Numbered from the stretch's first letter, positions 35,889 through 46,100 are shown. The stretch: DNA of 64,000 nucleotides from Hyphomicrobiales bacterium (GCA_900465685.1 UEGR01000005.1:248001-312000), one strand, 5' to 3'. A program made the numbers and translations. The notes: a model not told the origin generated them from the sequence alone.

Positions 35889-37145
35889 TCAAATGATGAA
35901 ATCAGCCAGAACCTGATTGTCTGTAATGTCCTGATAAGCCCAACCGGCTTCCCCGAACTTCTTTTCCAGAAGTTTGAAATTGGCGGCATCTTTCGTTTCA
36001 ATACCGATCAGCACCGAGCCGAAATTGCGAGCAGATTTCTTCAGATATTCGAAGCGCGCGATGTCATCTTCCGGCCCCAGCAGATCGAGGAACGAACGCA
36101 GTGCGCCGGGGCGCTGCGGGAATCGGAAAATGAAGTATTTCTTCAGGCCTTCAAAGCGAAGCGCTCTTTCGCGCACATCGGGCAGGCGCTCGAAATCAAA
36201 ATTGCCGCCCGAAACGACAATCACGATACGCTTGCCCTTGAGTTCGCTTTTCTTGAAATCCTTCAGCGCATCAATGCCCAAAGCACCTGCTGGTTCCAGC
36301 ACCACGCCTTCGATATTGAGCATTTCAATGATCGTCGCGCAGAGACGGTTTTCCGGAACTGTTATGACAGACTTTGCGTCAAAGCCTTTGAGAAGCTTGA
36401 AGTTTTCCTTGCCAATCTCGGCAACGGCCGCTCCATCTACAAAATTATCGACATGGGTAAGCTTGATGCGCTTGCCCGCTTCCAGACTGCCTTTCAGGCT
36501 TGCGGCACCTTTCGGTTCGACAAAGCGAAACGCGGTTTTCCAGCCAAGATCGGAAATATACTGCGTCACACCGCCGGAAAGCCCGCCGCCGCCAACCGGC
36601 AGCAGAACCAGATCCGGCTTCTTGCCTTCCGGCAATTGCCGTTCGATTTCCAGTGCGACGGTCGCTTGACCTTCCACAATGCCCGGATGATCGAAGGGCG
36701 GCACCATGACGCCCTTGTTGCTGGCCGCAAATTCCTGCGACGCGGCATAACAGACGTCGAAAATATCGCCGATGAGCTTGATTTCGATGAATTCACCGCC
36801 AAAAGCGCGGGTCTTGTCGATTTTCTGCTGCGGCGTGGTCACCGGCATGAAAACAACGCCCTTGCGACCAAAATGGCGGCAGACGAAGGCAAAGCCCTGC
36901 GCGTGATTGCCTGCCGAAGCGCAGACAAAGACGACATTCTCGTCGGTTGTTTTGACGGCCTTGGAAATGAAATTGAACGCGCCGCGAATCTTGTAGGACC
37001 GCACCGGCGTCAGATCTTCGCGCTTCAACCAAATCTCTGCGCCATATTTGCGGGAGAGATAATCGTTGAGCTGCAATTGTGTTTCGGGGAAAAGCGCACG
37101 CATTGCCTTTTCGGCCTGAGCCACGGATTTGACGAAGGCGGTCAT
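35889..37145 (-). CDS. ilvA: Threonine ammonia-lyase (threonine deaminase)
   Basis: 418 aa. It converts threonine to 2-oxobutanoate for isoleucine synthesis, using PLP. The PLP lysine is in REDLTPVRSYKIRGAFN, ASAGNHAQGFAFVCRHFG is the substrate loop, and the Gly-rich phosphate loop is LPVGGGGLSGGV. A single ACT-like regulatory domain fills residues about 335-418 (FIFRFPQRPGALRSFLDLLG), so this is the roughly 420-aa short form rather than the 510-aa E. coli type. Allosteric control by isoleucine is likely but cannot be read directly. It is followed on the same strand by the helicase gene. Confidence 0.92.
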   Translation of the reverse strand: MTAFVKSVAQAEKAMRALFPETQLQLNDYLSRKYGAEIWLKREDLTPVRSYKIRGAFNFISKAVKTTDENVVFVCASAGNHAQGFAFVCRHFGRKGVVFMPVTTPQQKIDKTRAFGGEFIEIKLIGDIFDVCYAASQEFAASNKGVMVPPFDHPGIVEGQATVALEIERQLPEGKKPDLVLLPVGGGGLSGGVTQYISDLGWKTAFRFVEPKGAASLKGSLEAGKRIKLTHVDNFVDGAAVAEIGKENFKLLKGFDAKSVITVPENRLCATIIEMLNIEGVVLEPAGALGIDALKDFKKSELKGKRIVIVVSGGNFDFERLPDVRERALRFEGLKKYFIFRFPQRPGALRSFLDLLGPEDDIARFEYLKKSARNFGSVLIGIETKDAANFKLLEKKFGEAGWAYQDITDNQVLADFII

Positions 37146-37229
37146 ACTGAAACTCTCTTCATTCCTACTCGGTGTTCACATCGCTATACGGATTTGCCAA
37201 TGCAAACAAGGATGAAGGGAAACACCAAC

Positions 37230-37520
37230 CTACCCCACGTAGTAAACAGTGACGATCTTGCGGTCTCCGAAGACCACCAGCGGACCGTCATTCAGCAGTT
37301 CGAACAGCACGGCTTCGTTCAGTGGAAGCGGAATTGTTATTTCTTCGAGGTAAAGCGCCTGCCACGAAATAGAGCGCTCTCTCTGTAATTCGCGCTGCAT
37401 CAAACGAAGCGCGGCCTCAGCTTCTGGCCGCTGGTCCTGGCGGAAGAATCCGCCGCACCAATCCTGAACATGATCATAGGTGATTGTGCAATAGGTTACA
37501 GTGTCTGTCATATCGGTCAC
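37230..37520 (-). CDS. Hypothetical protein
   Basis: 96 aa, start at 37520 (another ATG three codons in). There is no signal peptide or membrane segment. The chain alternates beta-like and helical stretches: TVTYCTITYDHVQDW, a charged helix PEAEAALRLMQRELQRE, then ITIPLPLNEAVLFELL and VVFGDRKIVTVYYVG. I do not recognise a family. Its upstream region on the minus strand (37521-37760) contains the nested complementary segments described separately, so it may have a structured leader. Codon content looks coding-like, but confidence is moderate. Confidence 0.5.
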   Translation of the reverse strand: MTDMTDTVTYCTITYDHVQDWCGGFFRQDQRPEAEAALRLMQRELQRERSISWQALYLEEITIPLPLNEAVLFELLNDGPLVVFGDRKIVTVYYVG

Positions 37521-37760
37521 GCCCCCAAAGCACTCTCGCGGTACGCCCCCGCATTGTGCCCTTCGATCTTTGGTGATCAGGGTGTTAGTAACCGCACTGC
37601 GACGGCCTCACGACCTTTGGCTTCAGAGAAGCTTGGACATACGTCGCAAGCACCCTGACCATAAAGGACGAAGGTTCGGCGCCTTTCGGTGACGCCAACC
37701 ACGCAGTGATAAAGGGGTTACTAAGCCCCAGACCGCCGCGTAGCGGTCCAGCTCTAGGCG
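37521..37760. ncRNA. Candidate structured RNA or leader with crossing helices
   Basis: No protein explains this segment. Complementary pairs: CAGGGTG (37578-37584) with CACCCTG (37651-37657); TTAGTAACC (37585-37593) with GGTTACTAA (37716-37724); CACTGC (37595-37600) with GCAGTG (37703-37708); GCGACG (37599-37604) with CGTCGC (37642-37647); local hairpins GCTTC-AGA-GAAGC and GGGG/CCCC (37714-37729). The first and second pairs cross, so they form either a pseudoknot or alternative folds. Because most pairing is symmetric, the transcribed strand is not certain. The stretch 37761-37988 that follows shows only a TGACAGCTTGTCA-type palindrome before the tRNA. Confidence 0.45.
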
Positions 37761-37988
37761 TAAATCATTCCTGACAGCTTGTCATATCCAAAATTCGTCA
37801 GCTGACAGGCTTTTGCAGAAATAGTGACATCTGGCGCGAACCGATCAAATTCATGGTCGGGAAAACGGGCCGATCATACCGCTTTTCTATTTTAGAACAT
37901 AAGGATATTCGATAATTCAGCTGTTATTGCTGACAAGCTTTCTGTCTTGAAATCAACGCGCAAATCATGACATAGAAATCCTGTCGCT

Positions 37989-38074
37989 GCGGTCGTGGCG
38001 AAACTGGTATACGCAACGGACTTAAAATCCGTCGCCTTTTAGGCTTGCGGGTTCAAGTCCCGCCGACCGCACCA
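37989..38074 (+). tRNA. tRNA-Leu(TAA)
   Basis: Class II fold. The acceptor is GCGGTCG/CGACCGC, the anticodon arm is ACGGA-CTTAAAA-TCCGT with anticodon TAA, followed by a long variable arm, the T-loop TTCAAGT and encoded ACCA. 86 bases including CCA. A strong terminator follows. Confidence 0.95.
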
Positions 38075-38086
38075 CAATTTTTCATG

Positions 38087-38124
38087 CAAAAGCCGCCGTG
38101 TTTTCCCGGCGGCTTTTGTTTTTG
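38087..38124. terminator. Terminator after tRNA-Leu(TAA)
   Basis: CAAAAGCCGCCG (38087-38098) and CGGCGGCTTTTG (38107-38118) pair perfectly, followed by TTTTTG. It also serves as the end of the convergent wrbA gene, 12 bases away. Confidence 0.88.
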
Positions 38125-38135
38125 ATGAAATGCCT

Positions 38136-38735
38136 TCAGCCGTGCAGTTTGGCGGTGATTTCTGCGACACGCTTGCCCTGAAAACGTGCACCTTCCAGTT
38201 CCTGTGCCGATGGCTGGCGCGAACCGTCGCCATCTGCCGTCGTCGTCATGCCGTAAGGCGCCCCGCCACGCACCACATCATTGCCCATCTGCCCCTGATA
38301 GGCATAGGAAAGCGGCACGATGATCATGCCATGATGCTGCAACTGCCACTGCGCCGAAATCAAGGCCAGTTCCGCGCCGCCATGCTGCGTCGCCGTTGAA
38401 ACCATCACCGAGCCGACCTTGTTGAGCAGCGCGCCCTTGGCCCACAGACCACCGGTCTGGTCGAGAAAGTTTTTCATCTGCGCGGCCATCATGCCGTAGC
38501 GGGTCGCGGTGCCCAATATAATGGCGTCATATTCGACCAGATCGTTCGGCGATGCGATGGCTGCGTCCTGATCGACCTTATAATGCGAGGCCTTGGCGAC
38601 TTCGAGCGGAACCAGTTCGGGCACCCGCTTGATCGTGACTTCCGCGCCGCCTTCGCGCGCGCCTTCTGCCGCAGCCTTGGCCATCTGCTCCATATGCCCG
38701 TAGGACGAATAGTACAGCACCAGAACTTTTACCAT
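38136..38735 (-). CDS. wrbA: NAD(P)H:quinone oxidoreductase, WrbA type
   Basis: 199 aa from the ATG at 38735 (GGAGAC upstream). It is an FMN-dependent two-electron quinone reductase with a flavodoxin-like fold that protects against redox cycling. Motifs are [18 protein letters not shown] (FMN phosphate loop), [24 protein letters not shown], and [15 protein letters not shown], the marks of the WrbA/Lot6 family. Full length and tetramer-type C-terminus are present. It is read alone on the minus strand, divergent from the CinA-type gene. Confidence 0.94.
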   Translation of the reverse strand: MVKVLVLYYSSYGHMEQMAKAAAEGAREGGAEVTIKRVPELVPLEVAKASHYKVDQDAAIASPNDLVEYDAIILGTATRYGMMAAQMKNFLDQTGGLWAKGALLNKVGSVMVSTATQHGGAELALISAQWQLQHHGMIIVPLSYAYQGQMGNDVVRGGAPYGMTTTADGDGSRQPSAQELEGARFQGKRVAEITAKLHG

Positions 38736-38910
38736 CTGACGTCTCCGTTTTCGGTTTTGCGGAACCCCTTTTCCGCATTCACTCAACTAGAGAGCATTTT
38801 TATTTTGGGAAGATGACCGAACGGAGGAACATTTTGTCTTTTGCGACAAACCGGTTGCGGCGCGGTGCGCCTGAGGCTTAACTGTCGCCAAATTGAAATG
38901 GAGTCTGGGC

Positions 38911-39669
38911 ATGACCGACACTTCGCAGCAGGCCGTCAGGGCTGCAATGCTCGCCATTGGCGACGAACTTCTCTCCGGGCGCACCAAGGACAAGAACATC
39001 GGGCATCTCGCCGATCTGCTGACCGCTGTGGGTATCGATCTCAAGGAAGTGCGCATCGTACCGGACGAGGAAGACGCCATTGTCGCCGCGCTCAATGCCC
39101 TGCGTCCGAATTTTGATTATGTCTTCACTTCGGGCGGTATTGGCCCGACCCATGACGACATCACTGCCGACGCCGTTTCAAAAGCCTTTGGTGTGCCCTG
39201 CATCTATGATGAAAAGGCCATGAAGCTTCTCGGCGACAATTATGCGCGGCGCGGTCTGGAATTCACCGATTCCCGCAAGCGCATGGCCCGTATGCCGCAA
39301 GGGTCGGAACATATCGACAATCCGGTTTCTTCCGCGCCAGGCTTTCACATTGGCAATGTCTATGTGATGGCGGGCGTTCCGTCGGTATTTCAGGCCATGC
39401 TGGACAATGTAATCCCCACCTTGCGGACCGGCCGCAAGCTTTTGTCACGCGCTGTGCTCTGCCCCTTCGGCGAAGGCGTCATCGGCGCGCCGCTGGCCGA
39501 AATCCAGAAGCAGAACCTCGATACGATCATCGGTTCCTATCCGAAATTCGAGAATGGACGCTTCAGCACCGAGCTTGTGGTGCGCGGCAGCGATCCGCAG
39601 AAGATCGATGCGGCAGCTGCCGAAATTGACGCCATGATTGCCGGGCTGGTGGCTTCCGGCGCAAGCTGA
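38911..39669 (+). CDS. CinA N-terminal (MoaB/MogA-like) domain protein
   Basis: 252 aa from the ATG at 38911, with GGAG eight bases upstream. The molybdopterin-binding-like domain of CinA is clear: AAMLAIGDELLSGRTKDKN, the FTSGGIGPTHDDITADAVSKAFG loop and a final AGVPSVFQAMLDNVIP, followed by a C-terminal beta domain (LSRAVLCPFGEGVIGAPLAEIQ). The nicotinamide-nucleotide amidohydrolase domain (PncC) found in full CinA is absent. The protein is annotated in relatives as competence/damage-inducible A or ADP-ribose pyrophosphatase-like; which activity holds here is not known. It is monocistronic. Confidence 0.88.
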   Translation: MTDTSQQAVRAAMLAIGDELLSGRTKDKNIGHLADLLTAVGIDLKEVRIVPDEEDAIVAALNALRPNFDYVFTSGGIGPTHDDITADAVSKAFGVPCIYDEKAMKLLGDNYARRGLEFTDSRKRMARMPQGSEHIDNPVSSAPGFHIGNVYVMAGVPSVFQAMLDNVIPTLRTGRKLLSRAVLCPFGEGVIGAPLAEIQKQNLDTIIGSYPKFENGRFSTELVVRGSDPQKIDAAAAEIDAMIAGLVASGAS

Positions 39670-39777
39670 CCAAACTGGCATATTCGAAAACACTTCCTTT
39701 AAGTCTTGCAACCTTTTGCGTGCGCAACTCGTTGCATTCTATGCTAAAATGGAAACACAGCTGGAAGGAGATCGGTC

Positions 39778-40623
39778 ATGACCTACAAAACGGTGGTTGC
39801 CTATTCCCGGAGCGAAGCCGAGCTGAAGCGGGTTCTGTCCGCCATCGCGCTTTTGATGCGAAAAGTGCCCGATCTTCATGTCATCGGCCTCTATTCCATC
39901 CCCTCTCCCATCGTATATGCCGATCCCAACGGGTTTATCGATCCCGGCATGTTCGAACTGCATGACAAGCAGCACAAGGAACTGTCAGAGCGGCTGAAAC
40001 ATGTTTTTGAAGAAGAGATGCGCCGTCAGGATGCGCATTTCGAATTCCGTATCACCCGCTCGGAAACCGGCACCGCTGCCGATGGCGTTCTGACCTCGTG
40101 TCTCGGTGCGGAATTGCTGGTTGCAGGCCAGCCGGATCCCGACGATCCGGCCACCAATGACGAAACCGCCGACACGATTGTCTTCAATTCAAGCTGCCCG
40201 GTTCTGCTCGTACCTTATGCACCTGTGACACAGCCATTGTCACTGGACCGGATTGTTGTTGCCTTCAACGGCAAGCGAGAAGCGGCGCGCGCCGCATTCG
40301 ATGCCCTGCCCCTGATGAAACAGGCTGGCCGTACTGAAATCGTATGGGTCGACCCGCCAGAAGCCGAGGGCGAGGACGAGGCGCTCGCCGGCACCGAGCT
40401 GGCTGAATCCATTGCTCGCCATGGTATCGAGGTGAATGTCACGCCGCTCGGTTCGAATGGACGCTATGCACAGGATGCGCTGCGGGAACATATCATCGCG
40501 GAGCGTGCCGATCTGCTCGTCATGGGCGCCTATAGCCATTCGCGTCTGCGCGAGCTGGTATTCGGTGGCGTGACTCGTTCAATGCTCAATGAACTTCCCG
40601 TTCTGACATTGTTTTCGCGGTAA
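39778..40623 (+). CDS. Tandem universal stress protein
   Basis: 281 aa with two UspA-like halves. The first (residues 1-145) is divergent: TYKTVVAYSRSEAEL start, hydrophobic PVLLVPYAP at its end, no clear nucleotide motif. The second (about 150-281) keeps the ATP-binding loop in LVMGAYSHSRLRELVFGGVTRSML, matching GxxGx9G(S/T), and ends in the usual PVLTLFS strand. A strong GGAAGGAGAT ribosome site precedes the ATG. Cytoplasmic. Tandem Usp proteins of this size are frequent in alphaproteobacteria. No promoter of known type was recognised upstream. Confidence 0.9.
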   Translation: MTYKTVVAYSRSEAELKRVLSAIALLMRKVPDLHVIGLYSIPSPIVYADPNGFIDPGMFELHDKQHKELSERLKHVFEEEMRRQDAHFEFRITRSETGTAADGVLTSCLGAELLVAGQPDPDDPATNDETADTIVFNSSCPVLLVPYAPVTQPLSLDRIVVAFNGKREAARAAFDALPLMKQAGRTEIVWVDPPEAEGEDEALAGTELAESIARHGIEVNVTPLGSNGRYAQDALREHIIAERADLLVMGAYSHSRLRELVFGGVTRSMLNELPVLTLFSR

Positions 40624-40910
40624 CATGTCCGCTCATATCGAGCGGGCAATTATCCCCAATTCGTCGCATCAAGCCCCTTCAAGCCATAACAGACTTGCAA
40701 GATCGGTGTTTTTGCGGTTATCAGCACTACCCGGCGCTGACTGTGCCGGGTTGAAGAAACCTTTTCATCGTGTTGCAGCCCCTTAACGTGGGCGCAGACG
40801 GTGGAAGCAAAGGTCTACACAGTTCAGCGCGCTTGACGGTGGTCATCGCGCATTTTTGGTTTAGCCAGTCTGTGGGCCACAGCCCACGGACTGTTCCATG
40901 GAGCGTTTCG

Positions 40911-41408
40911 ATGTCCTTGCCCGATAAAGCCTTTCCCGTATCCTGGGATCAGTTCCACCGCGATGCCCGCGCGCTTGCCTGGCGCATTTCCGGCATGGGG
41001 CGCGATTGGCGTGCAATCGTCGCGATTACGCGCGGCGGCCTGGTGCCTGCGGCCATTATCTGCCGCGAACTCGGCATCCGCCTTATCGAAACCGTCTGCA
41101 TTGCCTCCTATCACGACTACACGTCGCAGGGCGAAATGCAGATCCTGAAAGGCATCGGCGAACAGCTTCTGGAAAATGGCGGCGAAGGCGTGATCGTCGT
41201 CGACGACCTTACCGATACCGGCAAGACTGCCGCCATCGTCCGTGAAATGATGCCAAAGGCGCATTTTGCAACGGTTTATGCCAAGCCGAAAGGCCGCCCG
41301 CTGGTTGATACCTTCGTGACCGAAGTATCGCAGGACACCTGGATCTATTTCCCGTGGGATATGGGCTACACCTATCTGGAGCCGATTGCCGGCGACAAGC
41401 GCGGATAA
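40911..41408 (+). CDS. gpt: Xanthine-guanine phosphoribosyltransferase
   Basis: 165 aa from the ATG at 40911 (GGAG upstream); open codons to 40770 cross a hairpin and are not coding. It salvages guanine and xanthine with PRPP. The PRPP loop is [33 protein letters not shown] and [11 protein letters not shown] resemble E. coli Gpt, and the hood ends in [28 protein letters not shown] hairpin (about 40872-40888) lies just upstream of the start. A terminator follows the gene. Confidence 0.94.
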   Translation: MSLPDKAFPVSWDQFHRDARALAWRISGMGRDWRAIVAITRGGLVPAAIICRELGIRLIETVCIASYHDYTSQGEMQILKGIGEQLLENGGEGVIVVDDLTDTGKTAAIVREMMPKAHFATVYAKPKGRPLVDTFVTEVSQDTWIYFPWDMGYTYLEPIAGDKRG

Positions 41409-41440
41409 GTTCCAGCATATCGCACCTTGAGACATTCGAA

Positions 41441-41470
41441 ATGCCAGCCCTAACCGGCTGGCATTTTTTA
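41441..41470 (+). terminator. Rho-independent terminator after gpt
   Basis: ATGCCAGCC and GGCTGGCAT form a 9-bp stem across a six-base loop, followed by TTTTTATT. Confidence 0.88.
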
Positions 41471-41794
41471 TTGGGCACAATTGTTCTGCGTATAAAACCA
41501 GCAGGATGGAGGGCTTTCTTAAAGAAAGAAGGCACTCTCAAAAAACGCGGAAAACGAAAATAAACGAAAACAGAAAAAAGGATATTTCTGCCGTAATCGC
41601 GTGCTATAAGAAAATGGTCGAAATGGCGCTGATAGCGGTCAGGTTCGGCGTTGAATAGCAACGCGCCCTCCCTGTATTTCAATAGTAGCTTTAAAATAAA
41701 GGACTTTTTTGTCCTTTTGTAAGGTCTGTTGCGCATTTGAACAGTTGTTATTTTGACGAATCATTCCATTTTAAGGAAAAGAGGGAATTTCGCA
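41471..41794. other. A-rich intergenic region upstream of the Nudix gene
   Basis: Around 41520-41580 the plus strand is purine-rich with A-runs (AACGAAAAT, AACGAAAAC). No gene was recognised. AGAGGG just before 41795 is the Nudix gene's ribosome site. Confidence 0.5.
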
Positions 41795-42283
41795 GTGAAG
41801 ACGGTCGCCAAACAACTTATTGCAACGGAAAAGCGTATTCTTACGCCTTCTGGCCGTTTGCAGCAGGTTGCGGCCCTCGTCTATCGTCGCGAAATGGGCG
41901 CTCTTCAGGTGCTTGTCATTACAAGCCGCGGTACGGGCCGCTGGATCATCCCCAAGGGCTGGCCGCAAGTCGGTCGCACACTCGCTGAAACAGCCTTGCG
42001 CGAAGCCTTCGAAGAAGCAGGCATTCGCGGCGATGTCACGCCCGAACCCATCGGCAGCTTCAATTATTGCAAAATGGATATGCCGCCAGAGCGGATCAAC
42101 CAGTTTTCGGTCGCGGTTTATGCTGTCCGCTTTACTGGTCAGGAGAAAAGCTGGCCCGAACAAGATCAGCGCATCTGCGAATGGGTGTGCCCGGATGAAG
42201 CGGCAAGGCGCGTCGAAGAGACCGAGCTGAAGCAGATTCTTCTGCGCTTTGGTGATTCGGGTATGAGAGTCGCTGCTGAATAG
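41795..42283 (+). CDS. Nudix hydrolase
   Basis: 162 aa from the GTG at 41795, which has AGAGGG eight bases upstream; an earlier TTG at 41753 lacks a ribosome site. The Nudix box reads GWPQVGRTLAETALREAFEEAGI: the REAFEEAG core is intact, but the first conserved Glu (Gx5E) is Arg. This variant is usual in DIPP/YfcD-like alphaproteobacterial proteins (from memory), so catalysis is probably kept. VAALVYRREMGALQVLVITSR opens the fold. The substrate (nucleoside diphosphate derivative or diphosphoinositol-like) cannot be told. It is followed by an unusually long non-coding region. Confidence 0.88.
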   Translation: MKTVAKQLIATEKRILTPSGRLQQVAALVYRREMGALQVLVITSRGTGRWIIPKGWPQVGRTLAETALREAFEEAGIRGDVTPEPIGSFNYCKMDMPPERINQFSVAVYAVRFTGQEKSWPEQDQRICEWVCPDEAARRVEETELKQILLRFGDSGMRVAAE

Positions 42284-42887
42284 CGGCGTCATTTCTCCAT
42301 TAACGCTACATATCTGCGCTTGCTCGGCCTATCCGTAGCGTTTCCAGCGGGAAATCCACCTATAGAGCCTCGTGATCACTATCCGCATCGCTCCCGGAAC
42401 GAAATTCACAGCGTCCTGTGCAAGGCTTCAATCGCTCACAGCAGACTATTTCGAGCCGCCATCTCGCGCTTTTTGCTCAGACCCTGCATCAGAACGTCGT
42501 TCGATCCCACTGTTTTTGCGCAATAATTGCCCTCAATGATTGGTTAAAAAGGGGTAAAAGCGTTTTAGCCGGCTTCGTTCACAAAAGCTTCTCTTCTCCC
42601 CGTTATCCACATTAGCCCCAGCGCCTTACGCACAATATCTAGCGTTAGGCGCCTTACAACAAACCAATGCTTGACGCTCGCAGCCGAGTCGTTTTTTATG
42701 AACTTATCGTTGCGTAAGTGGCGTGGCCGGGCGTCTGAATAGCCGGTCTTTCTTTCAGGTTAGTCAAGTTCTGGAACGGGCGTTGCGCTTATTCAGCGTA
42801 GTTGTCGCTCCGGGCTTCGTCGTGCCCGATTTCCGGGCCGGACCACCTTTGGAGAAGCAGATGCAGCCACATGACGAAAGAGCGTTA

Positions 42888-42903
42888 ACACTAGATTTAG
42901 TAT
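42888..42903. promoter_or_regulatory. NrdR-box-like site 1
   Basis: ACACTAGATTTAGTAT matches the remembered NrdR consensus ACACTATATATAGTGT at 13 of 16 positions. It is 285 bases upstream of the nrdJ start used here. Confidence 0.45.
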
Positions 42904-43156
42904 TTGCGCTCATGCTTCTTACAAGATAGAGTATTTTTCGATCTGCTGATTTGTTGGTTTGCAATACCCCTGACGAGGATAGCTCTGGCTGCCTTGGGGT
43001 GTTTTGTTATGCGCCGGATGCAGCAGAAACAGAATTCGGGATCCCGGTTATGTGCCGGAATCCTCACCAAGAAGCCCTTCCTCGCAGGAGGGCTTTCAAA
43101 CAGAGACGCGGTACAGACAGCAAGTGGCGGGCCATGGTGGAAACTCACCTTTGGCG

Positions 43157-43172
43157 CTACTATATATAGAAC
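43157..43172. promoter_or_regulatory. NrdR-box-like site 2
   Basis: CTACTATATATAGAAC contains the 10-bp palindrome CTATATATAG and matches the NrdR-box core. It sits 15 bases before the nrdJ start chosen, so it would overlap a -10 element and allow only a very short leader. Confidence 0.5.
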
Positions 43173-43187
43173 GTTTGGATGGAAAAG

Positions 43188-46100
43188 ATGAAGATCGAAC
43201 GCCGTTTCACGAAAGAGAATCAGTCGGCCTATGCGGACATCGCGTTTCGGACTGCGACCAGCGAGATCAAAAATCCCGATGGATCCATCGTATTCCGCTT
43301 GGAAAACATCAATGTACCGGCTCAGTTCAGCCAGGTTGCAGCAGACATTCTTGCGCAGAAATATTTCCGCAAGGCTGGCGTGCCTGCCCATCTGAAGAAA
43401 GTTGAAGAAAACGACGTCCCGTCGTGGCTGTGGCGCTCGGTCGCCGATGAAGATGCGCTTGCATCGCTGCCGCAGAACGAGCGTTATGGCTCCGAGATGG
43501 ATGCCTGTCAGGTTTTTGACCGTCTTGCCGGCACCTGGACCTACTGGGGCTGGAAAGGCGGCTATTTCGGTTCGGAAGAAGACGCCCTCGCCTTCCGTGA
43601 TGAGCTTGCCTATATGCTCGCCACCCAGCGCGTCGCACCGAACAGCCCGCAATGGTTCAACACCGGCCTGCACTGGGCTTACGGCATTGACGGTCCCGGT
43701 CAGGGCCATTTCTATGTCGACTGGCAGACCGGCAAGCTGACCAAATCCAAGTCGTCCTACGAACATCCGCAGCCGCATGCCTGCTTCATCCAGTCCGTCG
43801 CTGACGATCTGGTCAATGAAGGCGGCATCATGGACCTGTGGGTTCGCGAAGCGCGCCTGTTCAAATACGGCTCCGGCACGGGGTCCAACTTCAGCCATCT
43901 GCGCGGCGAAGGCGAAAAGCTTTCCGGCGGCGGCAAGTCGTCTGGCCTGATGAGCTTCCTCAAGATCGGCGACCGCGCTGCGGGCGCCATCAAGTCGGGC
44001 GGCACCACGCGTCGCGCCGCAAAGATGGTGGTTGTCGACATCGACCATCCGGATATCGAAGAATATATCGACTGGAAGGTGAAGGAAGAGCAGAAGGTCG
44101 CTTCGCTCGTCACCGGTTCCAAGATCGTCAAGCAGCATCTGGCCGCGATCATGAAGGCTTGCGTCAACTGCGAAGCCGATAATGATGATTGCTTCGATCC
44201 GTCGAAGAACCCTGCCCTGAAGCGCGAAATCAAGGCAGCCAAGAAGAACCAGGTTCCGGAAAACTACGTCAAGCGGGTGATCCAGTTTGCGCGTCAGGGC
44301 TATACCGATATTCAGTTCAAGACCTACGACACGGACTGGGATTCGGAAGCCTATCTCACGGTTTCGGGCCAGAACTCGAACAACTCCGTCTCGCTGAAGG
44401 ACGAATTCCTGCGCGCCGTCGAAAACGACAGCGACTGGAACCTGACCGCACGCAAGGACGGCAAGGTCATGAAGACCTTGAAGGCGCGCGATCTTTGGGA
44501 AAAGATCGGTTATGCCGCATGGGCCTCCGCTGATCCGGGTCTGCACTACAACACGACCATGAACGACTGGCACACCTGCCCGGTCGCTGGTCCGATCCGC
44601 GCCTCCAACCCGTGCTCGGAATACATGTTCCTTGACGACACGGCTTGTAATCTGGCGTCGATCAACCTGCTCACCTATCGCAACAAGGACGGTTCGTTCG
44701 ACATTGCGGCTTACGAGCACACGGCGCGCCTGTGGACCATCGTTCTCGAAATCTCGGTGATGATGGCGCAGTTCCCGTCCAAGGAAATTGCCCGCCTCTC
44801 CTACGAATACCGCACGCTCGGCCTCGGCTATGCCAATATTGGCGGCCTGCTGATGACATCCGGTATTCCTTATGACTCCGATGAAGGCCGCGCCATCTGC
44901 GGTGCGCTGACCGCCATCATGACCGGCATTGCCTATGCAACCTCCGCCGAAATGGCGAAGGAACTGGGTACATTCCCAAGCTATGAGCCGAATGCCGAGC
45001 ATATGCTACGCGTCATGCGTAACCATCGTCTGGCCGCCCATGGCGAGACGGAAGGTTATGAAGGCCTCGCCGTCAATCCGGTTGCACTGATTGCTGAAGA
45101 CTGCCCGGATCAGGACCTGATCACCCACGCCCGTGCGGCTTGGGACAAGGCACTGGAACTCGGTGAAAAGCACGGCTACCGCAACGCCCAGTCGACCGTT
45201 ATCGCGCCAACCGGCACGATCGGCCTCGTCATGGATTGCGACACGACCGGCATCGAGCCTGACTTTGCGCTGGTGAAGTTCAAGAAACTGGCCGGTGGCG
45301 GCTACTTCAAGATCATCAACCGCGCCGTGCCGGAAGCACTCCGCACGCTCGGCTACTCGGAAAGCCAGATTGCCGAAATCGAAGCCTATGCTGTCGGCCA
45401 CGGCAACATCAATCAGGCTCCGGGCGTCAATCCTTCGTCGCTGCGCGGCAAAGGCTTCACCGATGAGAAGATCGAAGCCCTGAATGCAGCGCTCAAGAGC
45501 GCGTTCGACATCAAGTTCGCTTTCAACAAGTGGACGCTGGGCGAAGATTTCTGCAAGGACGTGCTGAAGCTCACCGACGAACAGCTGAACGATTTCTCGT
45601 TTGAAATGCTGCCAGCTCTGGGCTTCTCCAAGAAGGACATCGAAGCTGCCAACATCCATGTTTGCGGCGCAATGACCCTCGAAGGCGCACCGTTCCTCAA
45701 AGAAGAAGACTACGCAGTGTTCGATTGCGCCAATCCATGCGGCAAGATCGGCAAGCGTTACCTGTCGGTGGATAGCCACATCCGCATGATGGCTGCCGCA
45801 CAGCCATTCATTTCGGGTGCGATCTCCAAGACGATCAACATGCCGAACGACGCGACCGTCGAAGACTGCAAGAACGCTTACATGCTGTCCTGGAAGCTGG
45901 CTTTGAAGGCCAATGCGCTTTATCGCGACGGTTCCAAGCTTTCGCAGCCGCTCAACGCCGCGCTGATCTCGGACGATGAAGACGAAGATGATGCAGTCGA
46001 AGCGCTGATCGAAGCACCGGCCGCAGCCCGCGCCGTTCAGGTGACGGAACGCATCGTCGAAAAGGTCATCGAGAAGATCGTACATGAGCGCGAAAAGCTT

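Larger units (their letters stand above)
42284..43187. other. 0.9-kb non-coding region upstream of nrdJ
   Basis: I find no gene. It holds a perfect DnaA-box word TTATCCACA (42603-42611), an 11-bp hairpin with one mismatch (42621-42652, arms GCGCCTTACGC and GCGTTAGGCGC), two NrdR-box-like sequences (listed separately), and a GC-rich hairpin at 43072-43095 (AAGCCCTTCC with GGAGGGCTT) followed by TTTC. A cobalamin riboswitch was looked for and not found. Confidence 0.55.

Noticed and set aside
34105..37388. Long plus-strand frames opposite the RhlE and ilvA genes (34105-35880, 35697-37388)
   Set aside because: Low-complexity Arg/Ala-rich translations typical of antisense frames in GC-rich genes; the minus-strand genes are certain.
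37521..37760. tmRNA, RNase P RNA, 6S or SRP RNA at the structured region
   Set aside because: None of the conserved words I know for these RNAs is present and no tag-peptide frame was seen; it is kept only as an unnamed candidate.
42284..43187. Cobalamin riboswitch upstream of nrdJ
   Set aside because: No B12-box or GCCACTG motif was found; moreover B12 riboswitches normally control the B12-independent reductase.
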